Source of the DNA: Enterobacter genomosp. O
GTDB lineage: Bacteria; Pseudomonadota; Gammaproteobacteria; Enterobacterales; Enterobacteriaceae
Reading direction: 5' to 3'
DNA: 64,000 bases
Assembly (NCBI RefSeq): GCF_001022965.1
Contig: NZ_LECZ01000023.1
Coordinates: 372,001-436,000, forward strand
The notes under the pieces are model-generated. The model had not been told where the DNA came from, did not search any database, and saw nothing but the letters and a program-made list of their open reading frames with translations. A program made the translations under genes and the position numbers. Below are positions 24,001 to 34,825 of this stretch, in pieces; within the stretch, counting starts at the first letter, position 1, and the number at the start of each line of letters is the position of its first letter.

Positions 24001-25185
24001 CTATCCCGCGCTCATCGCATCCCCCAGATGGAAAATCGGCAAATACATTGCCACGACCAGCGTGCCGATGATGACCCCTGTCACAATCAGAAGTACTGGC
24101 TCCAGAAGTGCCGCCAGGTTATCTGCCCGTTGAAGAGTTTGTTCCGTGTGATGCCGGGCAAGGTTTGCCAGCATAACGTCCAGCGCGCCTGACATTTCGC
24201 CGGTGCGTAAAAGCTGGATACACAGCGGAGTAAAGATTGTCGCTTTCTGAAAGGATGACCAGACGGGGATGCCTTTTTCAATCTCCTCCCGAACGCTGCG
24301 GAGTATTTCCTGCCAGTAGCGGCTTTCAACGGTTTCCTCTGCACTTTCCAGTCCCTGTAAAAAGGCGATACCCGCCTGCTGCGTGAGCGACAGCACGGTA
24401 AAAATTTGTCCCATTTTTTGGCCTTTTGCCAGCGACCCCATCACTGGCGTATGCAGCAGGATGCGCTGCCAGCGGGGATTCTCTCGCAGCGCCCAGGCGG
24501 CAGCGCAGGGCACCAATAACACGGCGAACAACGCGAGGGCATATGACTGCATAAACGCCGCCATATCCATAACCTGTTGTGTTAACCAGGGGAGCGGAGC
24601 GTTAAACGTTTTGTAGATCGCGGCAAACTCGGGCAAGACCAGGGTGACCATCGCCAGCACGACGAGTACGGCCAGCGTCAGAACGATCGCCGGGTAGCGC
24701 AGCGCCTTTTTTACTTTCGCACTGAGCTGTTGCTGCGCTTTTTGTTGCTGAGCGAGCTGGCGGCAGCACTCCTCCAGCTTTCCCGTAAGCTCACCGGTCT
24801 TCACCATCGAGACATGCAGTGGGCTAAAAACCGCTGGCCACTTTTTTAGCGACTCAGAAAAGGGACATCCTTCACTGAGCTCATCGGCAATGCTTTGCAG
24901 CAGCGCCTGCCACGGTTTTAACGGATGCTGGTCTGCCAGCATTTGCAGGCTATGGGACAAAGTCAGCCCAGCCTGCAGAAGCGTGGCGAGCTGGCGAAAC
25001 ATCTCATAGCAGTGATGTGGCCGCCAGCGGTGTCGCTGCGCGCATCGGGTCAGCGTCAGAGGATGAAGATCGCTACGCATCAACCTGACGAAGGCCGCAT
25101 TGCGGTCTGTAGCCCAGAGTGTCCCGTTTCTAGGTTCTCCTTCCTGGGTGAGCGCTCGCCAGCGCCAGAGCTGATTAGCTGCCAT
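24001..25185 (-). CDS. hofC: Type IV pilus assembly inner-membrane platform protein HofC (PilC/GspF family)
   Basis: 394 residues from ATG 25185 (MAANQLWRW); 11 bases overlap the end of hofB, as in E. coli. Duplicated GspF/PilC domain: hydrophobic segments around 155-185, 210-230 and at the C-terminus (LLIVTGVIIGTLVVAMYLPIF core), with the MVKTGELTGKLEE and LRTGEMSGALD motifs one per repeat. With ppdD and hofB it forms the partial type IV pilus set whose E. coli counterpart is poorly expressed in the laboratory (established knowledge). An upstream start adding 11 residues is possible. Confidence 0.92.
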   Translation of the reverse strand: MAANQLWRWRALTQEGEPRNGTLWATDRNAAFVRLMRSDLHPLTLTRCAQRHRWRPHHCYEMFRQLATLLQAGLTLSHSLQMLADQHPLKPWQALLQSIADELSEGCPFSESLKKWPAVFSPLHVSMVKTGELTGKLEECCRQLAQQQKAQQQLSAKVKKALRYPAIVLTLAVLVVLAMVTLVLPEFAAIYKTFNAPLPWLTQQVMDMAAFMQSYALALFAVLLVPCAAAWALRENPRWQRILLHTPVMGSLAKGQKMGQIFTVLSLTQQAGIAFLQGLESAEETVESRYWQEILRSVREEIEKGIPVWSSFQKATIFTPLCIQLLRTGEMSGALDVMLANLARHHTEQTLQRADNLAALLEPVLLIVTGVIIGTLVVAMYLPIFHLGDAMSAG

Positions 25186-26557
25186 CGGGCATGCCCAGAA
25201 CGCGAAACAGCTCTTCAATTGTGGTCAGCCCATGTTCAACGGCCATGCAGCCGTGCTCGAAAAGAGAAACCATTCCCGCCTGCCGGGCGCTCGCCTCTAT
25301 CACTTCTGTTCCCGCCCCGCTGGCAATGGCCTGCCGCAGAGCGTTGTCGATCGCGAGCACTTCAAAAATGGCCACCCGGCCATAAAACCCGTGATAGCAA
25401 CGTTCGCAGCCGGTGGGCTGCCAGCGCGGAAGCGGCCTGCGCCATACGGAGCGAGGTAACTGAGCGTGCTCGCTGGCTTCCCGGCGACAGTGTGGACACA
25501 GACGCCGGACCAGCCGCTGGGCTATCACCATCGAGAGTGCGGAAGATATCATCCAGCGAGCCACGCCCATCTGTTCCAGGCGAGTCAGGGCTTCCGTTGT
25601 CGAGTTGGTGTGCAGCGTCGACAACACAAGATGCCCGGTCTGCGCGGCATTAATGGCAATTCCGGCAGTTTCACCGTCGCGAATTTCGCCGACCATAATG
25701 ATGTCCGGATCCTGGCGCAGCAGCGCCCTTAGCACGCTCTGGAATGTTAAACCCGCCCGGGGGTTAATCTGCGTCTGGTTTAATCCCGCAAGGGGGATCT
25801 CAATCGGATCCTCCACGCTGCAGATATTGACCTCAGGGGTGTTACGCGCCTGCAGCGCGCTGTACAGAGTCACGGTTTTGCCGCTGCCGGTCGGGCCGGT
25901 AACCAGAATCAGCCCCTGCGGCCGATGGAGTACCTCATTAAAACCGGCCAGCTGTTCAGCGCTCATGCCGAGCGCTTTCGGTTCAAGCGCCTGCTGAACC
26001 TGATGAAGAAGACGCAGCACTATTTTCTCGCCACCGCTGCAGGGAAGCGTGGCAATCCGAAAGGAGACCGGCTCGTTTGCCAGCTCAATCGTAAACTGGC
26101 CATCCTGGGGTAAACGGCGTTCTGCAATATCCAGGTTACCCAGCACCTTTAAGCGTGCGCTGAACTGGCTTGCCAGTGAGGCAGAAAGGGGAGGCTGCGG
26201 GCAGAGCACGCCGTCGATACGTAAACGGATCTGGCACGCATGCTCCATCGGTTCGATATGAATGTCGGATGCGCGCTGGTTTATTGCCTGCTGCAGCGTG
26301 TGGTTGAGCATATCCACCGTGGAGTGAGTTTGCGAAACAACGGGCAGATGCGATTGCGACATGAGCTGCCGGTGTTTTTCCATGCGTTCAGCGCTCCAGC
26401 ACTCGATATCAATCCGTTTCTGAGTCGCGAAACGCAGGGCCTCCATGAGTTCAGTCGCGGGGTTTCCCACGACGGCGATGCTTATCATGTCACTGTCGCT
26501 GGTAAGCAGCAGGGCATGATGGCGCAGACAAAGTGCCATAAGCCGATCGGTATTCAT
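25175..26557 (-). CDS. hofB: Type IV pilus assembly ATPase HofB (PilB/GspE family)
   Basis: 460-residue extension ATPase for pilin polymerisation. Walker A GPTGSGKT at 221-228, Asp box VEDPIE, Walker B MVGEIRDGETA, His box HLVLSTLHTNS and a C-terminal tetracysteine zinc motif (CPHC and CERC). It lacks the long N-terminal domain of larger PilB proteins, as HofB does. GGAG lies seven bases before its ATG, in the short gap after ppdD. Confidence 0.94.
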   Translation of the reverse strand: MNTDRLMALCLRHHALLLTSDSDMISIAVVGNPATELMEALRFATQKRIDIECWSAERMEKHRQLMSQSHLPVVSQTHSTVDMLNHTLQQAINQRASDIHIEPMEHACQIRLRIDGVLCPQPPLSASLASQFSARLKVLGNLDIAERRLPQDGQFTIELANEPVSFRIATLPCSGGEKIVLRLLHQVQQALEPKALGMSAEQLAGFNEVLHRPQGLILVTGPTGSGKTVTLYSALQARNTPEVNICSVEDPIEIPLAGLNQTQINPRAGLTFQSVLRALLRQDPDIIMVGEIRDGETAGIAINAAQTGHLVLSTLHTNSTTEALTRLEQMGVARWMISSALSMVIAQRLVRRLCPHCRREASEHAQLPRSVWRRPLPRWQPTGCERCYHGFYGRVAIFEVLAIDNALRQAIASGAGTEVIEASARQAGMVSLFEHGCMAVEHGLTTIEELFRVLGMPDGS

Positions 26558-26567
26558 TAGCCGCTCC

Positions 26568-27005
26568 TCAGTTATTGTCGAAGCGGAAAACGTCTTCGCA
26601 GGCCTGTTTGAGCTCGCCGCCGTTACTGATATTGCAGCTGCGTTTCCAGCCCGTCATGCCGTTGCCGCTGCTCCATTGGGGTGTCATAACCACCTCCAGC
26701 CCGTTAAGACTCTCCTGGCCCGTTAATGACACGACGCCCTGCGTCACGCTCATTCCCGAGATATAACGCGTTGTCGTTGGGGAGGGGATGCCGTTACTGC
26801 CACCGTCACAGCTTGTCACGCCGCCGTGATCCAGCGCGCACAGCTCAATGGCCGTACGATAAGGCACGAACGTTTGCAACATATCGGTCAGCGCCGCTTT
26901 GCGCAGATAGTTCTGATAGGCGGGTACGCCGATGGCGCTCAGAATCGCAATAATGCCAATAACCACCATCAGCTCAATGAGAGTGAATCCGTGTTGTCTG
27001 TCCAT
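26568..27005 (-). CDS. ppdD: Type IV major prepilin PpdD
   Basis: 145-residue prepilin. The short leader MDRQHG is cut before F7 by the PppA/GspO-type peptidase, and E11 is the conserved +5 glutamate; the hydrophobic helix FTLIELMVVIGIIAILSAIG follows. Two cysteine pairs in the globular part (C52/C66-type and the C-terminal CNIS...CEDV) resemble PpdD disulfides. First gene of ppdD-hofB-hofC; the spacer to nadC is 174 bases. Confidence 0.94.
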   Translation of the reverse strand: MDRQHGFTLIELMVVIGIIAILSAIGVPAYQNYLRKAALTDMLQTFVPYRTAIELCALDHGGVTSCDGGSNGIPSPTTTRYISGMSVTQGVVSLTGQESLNGLEVVMTPQWSSGNGMTGWKRSCNISNGGELKQACEDVFRFDNN

Positions 27006-27146
27006 ATCTGCTCCTTACGTTAAGTGGCGCTACTCTGTCAGCGCGAAAGGGCAGAAACGAGGGGCAAAAATGGGAACGAGAAGAGGTCTTCAGAAGATTC
27101 ATTCAGCGTTGCAGGGAAGAACAACGGCGTTGCGAGCGGGGCTGCA

Positions 27147-27177
27147 ATTCCCCTCTCCGGGCGAAGAGGGGAGGAAT
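27147..27177. repeat. Inverted repeat downstream of nadC
   Basis: ATTCCCCTCT (27147-27156) pairs with AGAGGGGAGGAAT (27165-27177) with one bulged base. It lies between nadC and ppdD, three bases beyond the nadC stop on the minus strand; probably a terminator or processing stem for nadC, though no U tract follows. Confidence 0.5.
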
Positions 27178-27179
27178 CA

Positions 27180-28720
<1,541 letters not shown>

Positions 28721-28724
<4 letters not shown>

Positions 28725-29575
28725 CGTTGTTTACCATGCTGCTGGTTATCATCGCTGAACGCCTGTTCAAACTCGGCGAGCACTGGCATCTGGATCACCG
28801 GCTGGAGGTGATTTTCCGCCGAATTAAGCACTTTTCTATGCTGCGTACGCTGCTGATGATGGCTGGAGTGATGGTCATTACGTTCCTGCTGCTGCGCTCG
28901 CTGTACGGCCTGTTTTTCAACGTGCCGCTGCTGGTGGTGTGGATCCTGCTCGGTGTCCTTTGCATTGGCGCGGGGAAGGTGCGTTTGCACTATCACGCTT
29001 ATCTTAAAGCCGCTTCCCGTGACGATGCCCACGCGCGCGGTGCCATGGCGAGCGAACTAACGATGATCCACGGCGTGCCGCCGGATTGCGATGAGCGCGA
29101 GTTCCTGCGCGAGCTGCAAAACGCGCTGCTGTGGATTAACTTCCGTTACTACCTTGCACCGCTGTTCTGGTTTGTGGTGGGAGGTCCGTGGGGGCCGGTC
29201 TTGCTGATGGGGTATGCTTTTCTTCGTGCCTGGCAGACCTGGCTTGCCCGTTATCTGACGCCGCATGAACGCTTGCTGTCCGGGATTGATGCCATCCTGC
29301 ACGTGCTCGACTGGCTTCCGGTTCGTCTGGTGGGCGTGGTGTATGCATTAATTGGTCACGGTGAAAAAGCGCTGCCCGCATGGTTCGCTTCTCTTGCCGA
29401 CCGCCATACCTCGCAGTACCAGGTGTTAACGCGTCTGGCGCAGTTCTCTCTGGCGCGCGAGCCGCATACCGACAAGGTTGCAACGCCGAAAGCCGCCGTC
29501 TCAATGGCGAAGAAGACCTCGTTTGTCGTGGTGGTTGTGGTGGCACTGCTGACCATTTACGGCACGCTGGTGTAA
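28721..29575 (+). CDS. ampE: AmpE, inner-membrane protein of the ampDE operon
   Basis: 284 residues, membrane protein with hydrophobic segments near 2-10, 44-62, 66-86, 145-165 and the C-terminus. Implicated in sensing or signalling for beta-lactamase induction, exact role unsettled. Four-base overlap with ampD. The next gene is convergent, 18 bases away, and a perfect hairpin inside that gene's 3' end may terminate ampE. Confidence 0.95.
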
Positions 29576-29593
29576 GCCAGCGCGCCGCAGCGG

Positions 29594-30544
29594 TTAAAGC
29601 GTATCCGCAGGCGGGATGCCGAAATCAGGCATCCCGCTTTCGTTCCAGAGGACTCGCTTCAGGCGGGTATGACGGTTCGGATCGTAAAGCGGATCGCCTT
29701 CAATTTCGGTGTAATTTCTTGCGTGATACACCAGCACATCTTCCCCTTCTGGCGTCTTTGTGAAGCTGTTATGGCCCGGCCCATACTGGCGGTTTTCATA
29801 GCTGGTGGCGAACACCGGACGCGGAGATTTGTGCCAGTTCTCCGGGTTTTGCGGATCGGCGTTGATGTCTATCCACAGCAGCCCCATGCAGTAGTTCTCA
29901 TCGGTGGCGCTGGCAGAATAGCTGATGAACAGCTTATCACCGTGGAACAGTACCGCCGGGCCTTCGTTGACCAGAAAGCCACGGCACTCCCAGTCATACT
30001 CAGGCTTGCTGAGCATGACTGGCTCGCCCTTAAGCGTCCACGGGTTCTCCATTTCACATAGATACAGGTTGGAGTTTCCGGCGATATCCGGCGCTTTTTG
30101 CGCCCACAGATACCAGCGTTTCCCCTGATGAACAAAGGTGGTGGCGTCCAGGGCGAAGGTGTCGAACGGCGTTTTTATTTGCCCTTTTTCGAGCCAGGTT
30201 CCGGTGAGCGGATCGCTGTCGGCGCACTCCAGCGCAAACATGCGGTGCTGGAACATCCCAAGTTTATCAAGCGCCTGCGTGTGCGTGGCCGCAAAATAGA
30301 TATACCACTTGCCGTCGATATGATGCAGCTCCGGCGCCCAGATAAGCTGACTCATCGGGCCGGTCTCGGGTTTTCGCCAGACCACCACCTCTTCAGCGCT
30401 GCGTAGCCCTTCCAGCGACTCCGCGCGGCGGATTTCGAGCCTGTCGTACTGCGGCACAGAGGCGATAAAATAGTATTGCCCTTCGTGGTGCAAAATATAC
30501 GGATCGGCGCGTTGTTCAATAAACGGGTTTGGCCAGGTTTGCAT
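29594..30544 (-). CDS. Glycoside hydrolase family 43 enzyme (arabinofuranosidase/xylosidase-type)
   Basis: 316 residues, five-bladed propeller GH43 with no signal peptide, so cytoplasmic. The three acidic active-site residues can be placed: D14 (RADPYI, general base), D133 (LDATTF, pKa modulator) and E194 (VNEGPAVL, general acid). WAPELHHIDGKWYIYFAA is a typical GH43 blade. It probably cleaves arabino- or xylo-oligosaccharides brought in by the transporter encoded 10 bases upstream; exact substrate cannot be read from sequence. Absent at this position in E. coli. Confidence 0.88.
   Translation of the reverse strand: MQTWPNPFIEQRADPYILHHEGQYYFIASVPQYDRLEIRRAESLEGLRSAEEVVVWRKPETGPMSQLIWAPELHHIDGKWYIYFAATHTQALDKLGMFQHRMFALECADSDPLTGTWLEKGQIKTPFDTFALDATTFVHQGKRWYLWAQKAPDIAGNSNLYLCEMENPWTLKGEPVMLSKPEYDWECRGFLVNEGPAVLFHGDKLFISYSASATDENYCMGLLWIDINADPQNPENWHKSPRPVFATSYENRQYGPGHNSFTKTPEGEDVLVYHARNYTEIEGDPLYDPNRHTRLKRVLWNESGMPDFGIPPADTL
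29611..29637 (+). terminator. Perfect hairpin inside GH43 3' end, possible ampE terminator
   Basis: GCGGGATGCC (29611-29620), loop GAAATCA, GGCATCCCGC (29628-29637), then CTTTCGTT. It lies 35 bases after the ampE stop and inside the last codons of the opposite-strand GH43 gene. The U tract is imperfect. Confidence 0.45.
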
Positions 30545-30554
30545 TCGGCTTTCC

Positions 30555-31952
30555 TTATTTTGTCTCAGCGGCGCTGAGTTCCTGATACTCGTTCAGCTCG
30601 CGATAGTTAATGCGACGCTTCTCCAGGTCTTCCTGAATCCGCTTCATCGTCTCTCGGTCAACCTTCAGCAGACGCACCACGCCCGCGGTAATGAGGTACC
30701 CAACGCCCGGGATGACGGTAAACAGCAGGACAATGCCGTTGATGGCGTCCGCGCTTTGCGCTTTTGCCCCGGCGTCGTAGCCGTACCAGGAGAGCAGGAA
30801 GCCGACCATTGCACCGGCAATCGCCAGCCCAAGCTTCAGGAAGAAGATATTGCCGGAGAAGCTGATCCCGGTGATGCGTTTCCCGGTTTTCCACTCGCCG
30901 TAGTCATCCACGTCGGCCATCAGCGACCAGTGCAGCGGAGACGGGATTTGATGCAGGATATTCAGCAGGAAGTAGAGCACCACAATGGTGACGGTGGCCT
31001 TCGGGTCGAAGAAGTAAAAGGCGGTTGAGAAGATCGCCAGCACGATGTTGGTCCAGAAGAAAACCTTCAGCTTACACCAGCGGTCGGTCAGCACTTTCGC
31101 CAGCATGCTGCCGAGCATCATGCCCACCACGCCCAGGCTGATAAACAGGGTCGCGAAGTGGGTGCTCTGGCCCATCACCCATGTCACGTAATACATGGTG
31201 GCCGCCATGCGGATAAAGCCGGGGCAGACGTTGCACAGGGTCAGGAGCAGAATGCGCACCCACTGGTCGTTTTTCCACACGTCCTTCAGGTCGTTTTTCA
31301 GCTGGTCATTGGTCTGAACCGCCGGGCGCACGCGCTCGCGCACGGTGGCGAAGCAGAACAGGAACATACAGGTTCCAATCAGCGCCAGCACGGTCATCGC
31401 CATCTGGTAGCCTTTGGCTTTGTTATCTCCCCCGAACCAGTCGGCCATCGGCAGCAGCGTCAGCGACAGCAGCAGCGTGGCAATGCCGACCAGCACGAAG
31501 CGATATGACTGGCAGGCAACGCGCTCTTTGGGATCGTTGGTAATCACCCCGCCCAGCGAGCAGTAGGGAATGTTGATAGCCGTGTAGGTCAGCGACAGCA
31601 GGAAATAGGTGACAAACGCATAGATAACTTTGCTGTTATAGCTCCAGTCAGGCGTGGTGAACATCAGGATGCTGAACAGCGCGTAGGGAAGGGCAATCCA
31701 CAGTAGCCATGGACGAAACCGACCATATTTGCTGCGGGTACGGTCGGCAATCGCGCCCATGATTGGGTCCGTTACGGCGTCAATCACGCGCACAGAGAGC
31801 AGCAGTACGCCCACCAGCGCAGGTGCCAGACCAAAAATATCGGTATAAAAATAGTTAACAAACAGCATGATGGCGCCAAAGATGATGTTGCAACCTGCAT
31901 CGCCCATCCCATAGCCGATCTTTTCTTTTACTGACAGTTTAGCGTTATCCAT
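30555..31952 (-). CDS. GPH-family sodium/proton:glycoside (pentoside) symporter
   Basis: 465-residue, about twelve-segment transporter of the glycoside-pentoside-hexuronide family (related to XynT, YicJ, YagG, MelB). Signatures: GYGMGDAGCNIIF at the N-terminus, DAVTDPIMGAIADRT with the cation-site aspartates, KYGRFRPWLLW, and MADVDDYGEWKTGKR in the second half. The GH43 gene follows ten bases later, so the pair is a transport-and-cleavage operon for pentose oligosaccharides (inference from pairing). No regulator gene adjoins it. Confidence 0.9.
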   Translation of the reverse strand: MDNAKLSVKEKIGYGMGDAGCNIIFGAIMLFVNYFYTDIFGLAPALVGVLLLSVRVIDAVTDPIMGAIADRTRSKYGRFRPWLLWIALPYALFSILMFTTPDWSYNSKVIYAFVTYFLLSLTYTAINIPYCSLGGVITNDPKERVACQSYRFVLVGIATLLLSLTLLPMADWFGGDNKAKGYQMAMTVLALIGTCMFLFCFATVRERVRPAVQTNDQLKNDLKDVWKNDQWVRILLLTLCNVCPGFIRMAATMYYVTWVMGQSTHFATLFISLGVVGMMLGSMLAKVLTDRWCKLKVFFWTNIVLAIFSTAFYFFDPKATVTIVVLYFLLNILHQIPSPLHWSLMADVDDYGEWKTGKRITGISFSGNIFFLKLGLAIAGAMVGFLLSWYGYDAGAKAQSADAINGIVLLFTVIPGVGYLITAGVVRLLKVDRETMKRIQEDLEKRRINYRELNEYQELSAAETK

Positions 31953-32080
31953 AGACTGCTCTCCGGGTTACGGTATGGAGAGAATTATTTGCTGGCAAAG
32001 GAATATATGCGTTGCAGTATCAGGGCGGTGATATGGATAAAAGCGCTGTGGACGTGAAAGTGTGAGGGAGGTAACAACGT

Positions 32081-32106
32081 GCGGTACCCGCAAAAGCAGG
32101 TACCGC
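32081..32106 (-). terminator. Hairpin downstream of aroP
   Basis: GCGGTACC (32081-32088) and GGTACCGC (32099-32106) form a perfect eight-base arm pair, extended by GC around an AAAA loop, 11 bases past the aroP stop. No U run follows on the minus strand, so it may be a 3'-end stabiliser rather than a full terminator. Confidence 0.45.
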
Positions 32107-32116
32107 AGAGGGAGGC

Positions 32117-33487
32117 TTAGTGGGCCTTCATGGCATTACGGCTTTTCTGGCTGAACATATAGCCGACGCCAAGCACGGCAATCCAGACCGGAATCAGGTA
32201 CACAGAAATCGCCATACCCGGGGTGATCAGCATGATTACCAGCACGGCCGCCATGAACAGCAGGCAAATCCAGTTACCCAGCGGATAGAGCAGGGCAGGG
32301 AAGCGCGTGGTAACGCCCTGCTGCTGTTTCGCGCGACGGAACTTGATGTGCGCCAGGCTGATCATCGCCCAGTTGATGACCAGGGCAGAGACTACCAGCG
32401 CCATCAGCAGGCCAAACGCCGATTCCGGCGCCATGTAGTTAATGAGTACGCACAGCGCGGTCACGATCGCCGAAACGATAATGGTATTTACCGGCACGCC
32501 GCGTTTATCAACGTTGAGCAGCGCTTTCGGCGCGTTACCCTGCTGCGCCAGGCCGAACAGCATACGGCTGTTGCAGTACACGCAGCTGTTGTAAACGGAC
32601 AGGGCCGCCGTCAGGACGACAACGTTGAGCGCATTCGCCACGACGGTATCGCCCAGTTCGTGGAAGATCAGCACAAACGGGCTGGTATCGGCGGTGACGC
32701 GCGTCCACGGCAGCAGGGAGAGCAGCACGGCCAGCGAACCCACATAAAAGATCAGGATACGGTAGATAACCTGGTTAGTGGCTTTTGGAATGCTCTGCTC
32801 CGGGTTGTCAGCTTCAGCGGCCGTAATGCCCACCAGCTCCAGACCGCCGAAGGAGAACATGATAATTGCCATCATCATCACCAGGCCCGTCATGCCGTGA
32901 GGCAGGAAGCCACCCTGTTCCCAAAGGTTGCGAACGGTTGCCTGCGGGCCGCCGTTGCCGCTGAACAGCAGCCAGCCGCCAAAGATGATCATCGCCACCA
33001 CGGCAATGACCTTAATGATGGCGAACCAGAACTCCATTTCACCGAACACTTTTACGTTAGTCAGGTTAATGGCGTTAATAATGACGAAGAAAGCCGCTGC
33101 GGAGGCCCAGGTTGGGATCTCGGGATACCAGAACTGAATGTATTTCCCGACGGCGGTAAGCTCGGCCATGGCAACCAGTACGTACAGCACCCAGTAGTTC
33201 CAGCCTGAGGCGAAACCGGCGAAACTGCCCCAGTACTTATAGGCAAAGTGGCTAAAGGAGCCTGCCACCGGCTCTTCCACGACCATTTCACCTAACTGAC
33301 GCATAATCAGAAACGCGATAAAGCCCGCGATTGCGTATCCCAGAATAATGCCCGGACCGGCTGACTGAATAACGGATGCGCTACCCAGAAAGAGACCGGT
33401 TCCGATGGCACCGCCCAGTGCGATGAGCTGAATATGGCGGTTTTTTAGCCCGCGCTTTAGCTGATCGCCGTGCTGTTGAGCTTCCAT
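32117..33487 (-). CDS. aroP: Aromatic amino acid permease AroP
   Basis: APC-superfamily proton symporter for Phe, Tyr and Trp, 456 residues with twelve membrane segments. Nearly identical to E. coli AroP over the N-terminal ALGGAIGTGLFLGSA and EEPVAGSFSHFAYKYWG regions. A 537-base divergent region lies between it and pdhR and holds a pair of TyrR-like boxes 42 bases upstream of the start codon. Confidence 0.96.
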   Translation of the reverse strand: MEAQQHGDQLKRGLKNRHIQLIALGGAIGTGLFLGSASVIQSAGPGIILGYAIAGFIAFLIMRQLGEMVVEEPVAGSFSHFAYKYWGSFAGFASGWNYWVLYVLVAMAELTAVGKYIQFWYPEIPTWASAAAFFVIINAINLTNVKVFGEMEFWFAIIKVIAVVAMIIFGGWLLFSGNGGPQATVRNLWEQGGFLPHGMTGLVMMMAIIMFSFGGLELVGITAAEADNPEQSIPKATNQVIYRILIFYVGSLAVLLSLLPWTRVTADTSPFVLIFHELGDTVVANALNVVVLTAALSVYNSCVYCNSRMLFGLAQQGNAPKALLNVDKRGVPVNTIIVSAIVTALCVLINYMAPESAFGLLMALVVSALVINWAMISLAHIKFRRAKQQQGVTTRFPALLYPLGNWICLLFMAAVLVIMLITPGMAISVYLIPVWIAVLGVGYMFSQKSRNAMKAH

Positions 33488-33528
33488 TTGAAACCTCGTG
33501 TGTGGTTGTTATGTTCACGCTGAGCGTG

Positions 33529-33569
33529 TGTAATTATGAATATCCGTTTTCTGTATTTATTTCTTTACG
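33529..33569 (-). promoter_or_regulatory. Tandem TyrR-box-like sites upstream of aroP
   Basis: TGTATT-N6-TTTACG (33552-33569) matches the TyrR consensus TGTAAA-N6-TTTACA at nine of twelve positions; a weaker TGTAAT-N6-TATCCG (33529-33546) sits exactly five bases away, 23 bases centre to centre, the arrangement used by TyrR hexamers. AroP is TyrR-repressed in E. coli. Assignment is inference. Confidence 0.5.
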
Positions 33570-33975
33570 GTTAATAAGACCGAAAAAAGCGGAGATGACT
33601 TCCGTAAGCGCAAGAATAGTGGTAAGTGCCTGCGAATGCACCTGCTTTATGACGCACGGATGACGACTTGAATAAAAAGAAAGCATTTGTAAATCGCTCC
33701 GCTCGCCCTTCTTACCCCAACCTATAGAATAGAAATGCGCCATAAGTGGGCGAAATTTCATTATTTGCTTTGTTGAATCGCTTCAGATTGCAAAAACCCT
33801 CGTTTCATTATGGTTAAATCTCCCTCTTTAGTGGTAATCAACTCATTTGTGCAAAGTTACATTTCTGAAACGTTATTTCTGTAAGGTTGTTAAAATGTGC
33901 AGGGTTTACTGATTTCAATCAAAACCAATATGGACAGAAGGTGAATACTTTGTTACTTTAGCGATACGAAATAGA

Positions 33976-33992
33976 AATTGGTAAGACCAATT
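33976..33992 (+). promoter_or_regulatory. PdhR operator (autoregulatory)
   Basis: AATTGGTAAGACCAATT is a perfect dyad matching the PdhR box ATTGGT-N3-ACCAAT. It lies 33 bases before the pdhR start. Pyruvate releases PdhR and derepresses pdhR-aceEF-lpdA (established in E. coli). Confidence 0.92.
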
Positions 33993-34024
33993 GACTCCGG
34001 GCAAAAAGGCGTAAGACAGGGAAT

Positions 34025-34789
34025 ATGGCCTACAGCAAAATTCGCCAACCAAAACTATCTGATGTGATTGAGCAGCAGCTGGAGTTTTTAATCCTCGAAG
34101 GGACTCTGCGCCCGGGTGAGAAACTTCCGCCAGAACGCGAACTGGCAAAACAGTTCGACGTTTCACGTCCCTCTCTGCGTGAGGCAATTCAACGTCTCGA
34201 AGCAAAGGGCTTGCTGCTTCGTCGCCAGGGCGGCGGAACTTTTGTGCAAAACAGCCTGTGGCAGAGCTTCAGCGATCCGCTGGTAGAACTTCTCTCTGAC
34301 CACCCAGAATCCCAGTTTGACCTGCTTGAGACCCGTCACGCGCTAGAAGGTATTGCGGCCTATTACGCCGCCCTTCGCAGCACTGATGAAGATCGCGTGC
34401 GTATCCGCGAGCTGCATCAGGCCATTGAACGGGCACAGCAGTCCGGCGATTTAGACGCCGAGTCCAGCGCCGTCGTCCAGTATCAAATCGCCGTCACCGA
34501 AGCGGCACACAATGTGGTGCTCCTCCATCTGCTACGCTGCATGGAGCCGATGCTGGCCCAGAACGTTCGTCAGAATTTTGAATTGTTGTATGCCCGTCGG
34601 GACATGCTCCCACTGGTAAGCAACCATCGCACCCGAGTATTCGAGGCGATAATGGCCGGGGAACCGGAGCAGGCGCGCGAAGCGTCGCACCGACATCTGG
34701 CTTTCATTGAGGAAATCTTGCTGGACCGCAGCCGTGAACAATCGCGTCGCGAACGTTCATTACGCCGCATACAGCAACGAAAGGATTAA
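34025..34789 (+). CDS. pdhR: Pyruvate-responsive transcriptional repressor PdhR
   Basis: GntR/FadR-type regulator, 254 residues as in E. coli. N-terminal winged helix-turn-helix ([21 protein letters not shown], core [14 protein letters not shown]) followed by wing [14 protein letters not shown]-terminal all-helical FCD pyruvate-sensing domain. First gene of the pyruvate dehydrogenase operon, with its operator immediately upstream. The C-terminus is very arginine-rich ([14 protein letters not shown]). Confidence 0.96.
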   Translation: MAYSKIRQPKLSDVIEQQLEFLILEGTLRPGEKLPPERELAKQFDVSRPSLREAIQRLEAKGLLLRRQGGGTFVQNSLWQSFSDPLVELLSDHPESQFDLLETRHALEGIAAYYAALRSTDEDRVRIRELHQAIERAQQSGDLDAESSAVVQYQIAVTEAAHNVVLLHLLRCMEPMLAQNVRQNFELLYARRDMLPLVSNHRTRVFEAIMAGEPEQAREASHRHLAFIEEILLDRSREQSRRERSLRRIQQRKD

Positions 34790-34825
34790 GCGCCAGGTAC
34801 TTTTAGAGCGCGGCAACTAAACGCA

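Larger units (their letters stand above)
33488..34024. other. aroP-pdhR divergent control region (537 bases)
   Basis: Holds the two TyrR-like boxes near aroP and the PdhR operator near pdhR. The middle (about 33590-33950) is A/T-rich and shows no reading frame or recognised site that I would defend. Confidence 0.6.

Noticed and set aside
27147..27177. Treating the nadC inverted repeat as a fourth copy of the dispersed palindrome
   Set aside because: It has a CCCCTCT/AGAGGGG stem but lacks the TGCGGCCTG half and differs in loop and flanks.
32120..33208. 362-codon open frame antisense to aroP, His/Gln-rich
   Set aside because: Reverse reading of a membrane protein gene; no start signal and no known domain.
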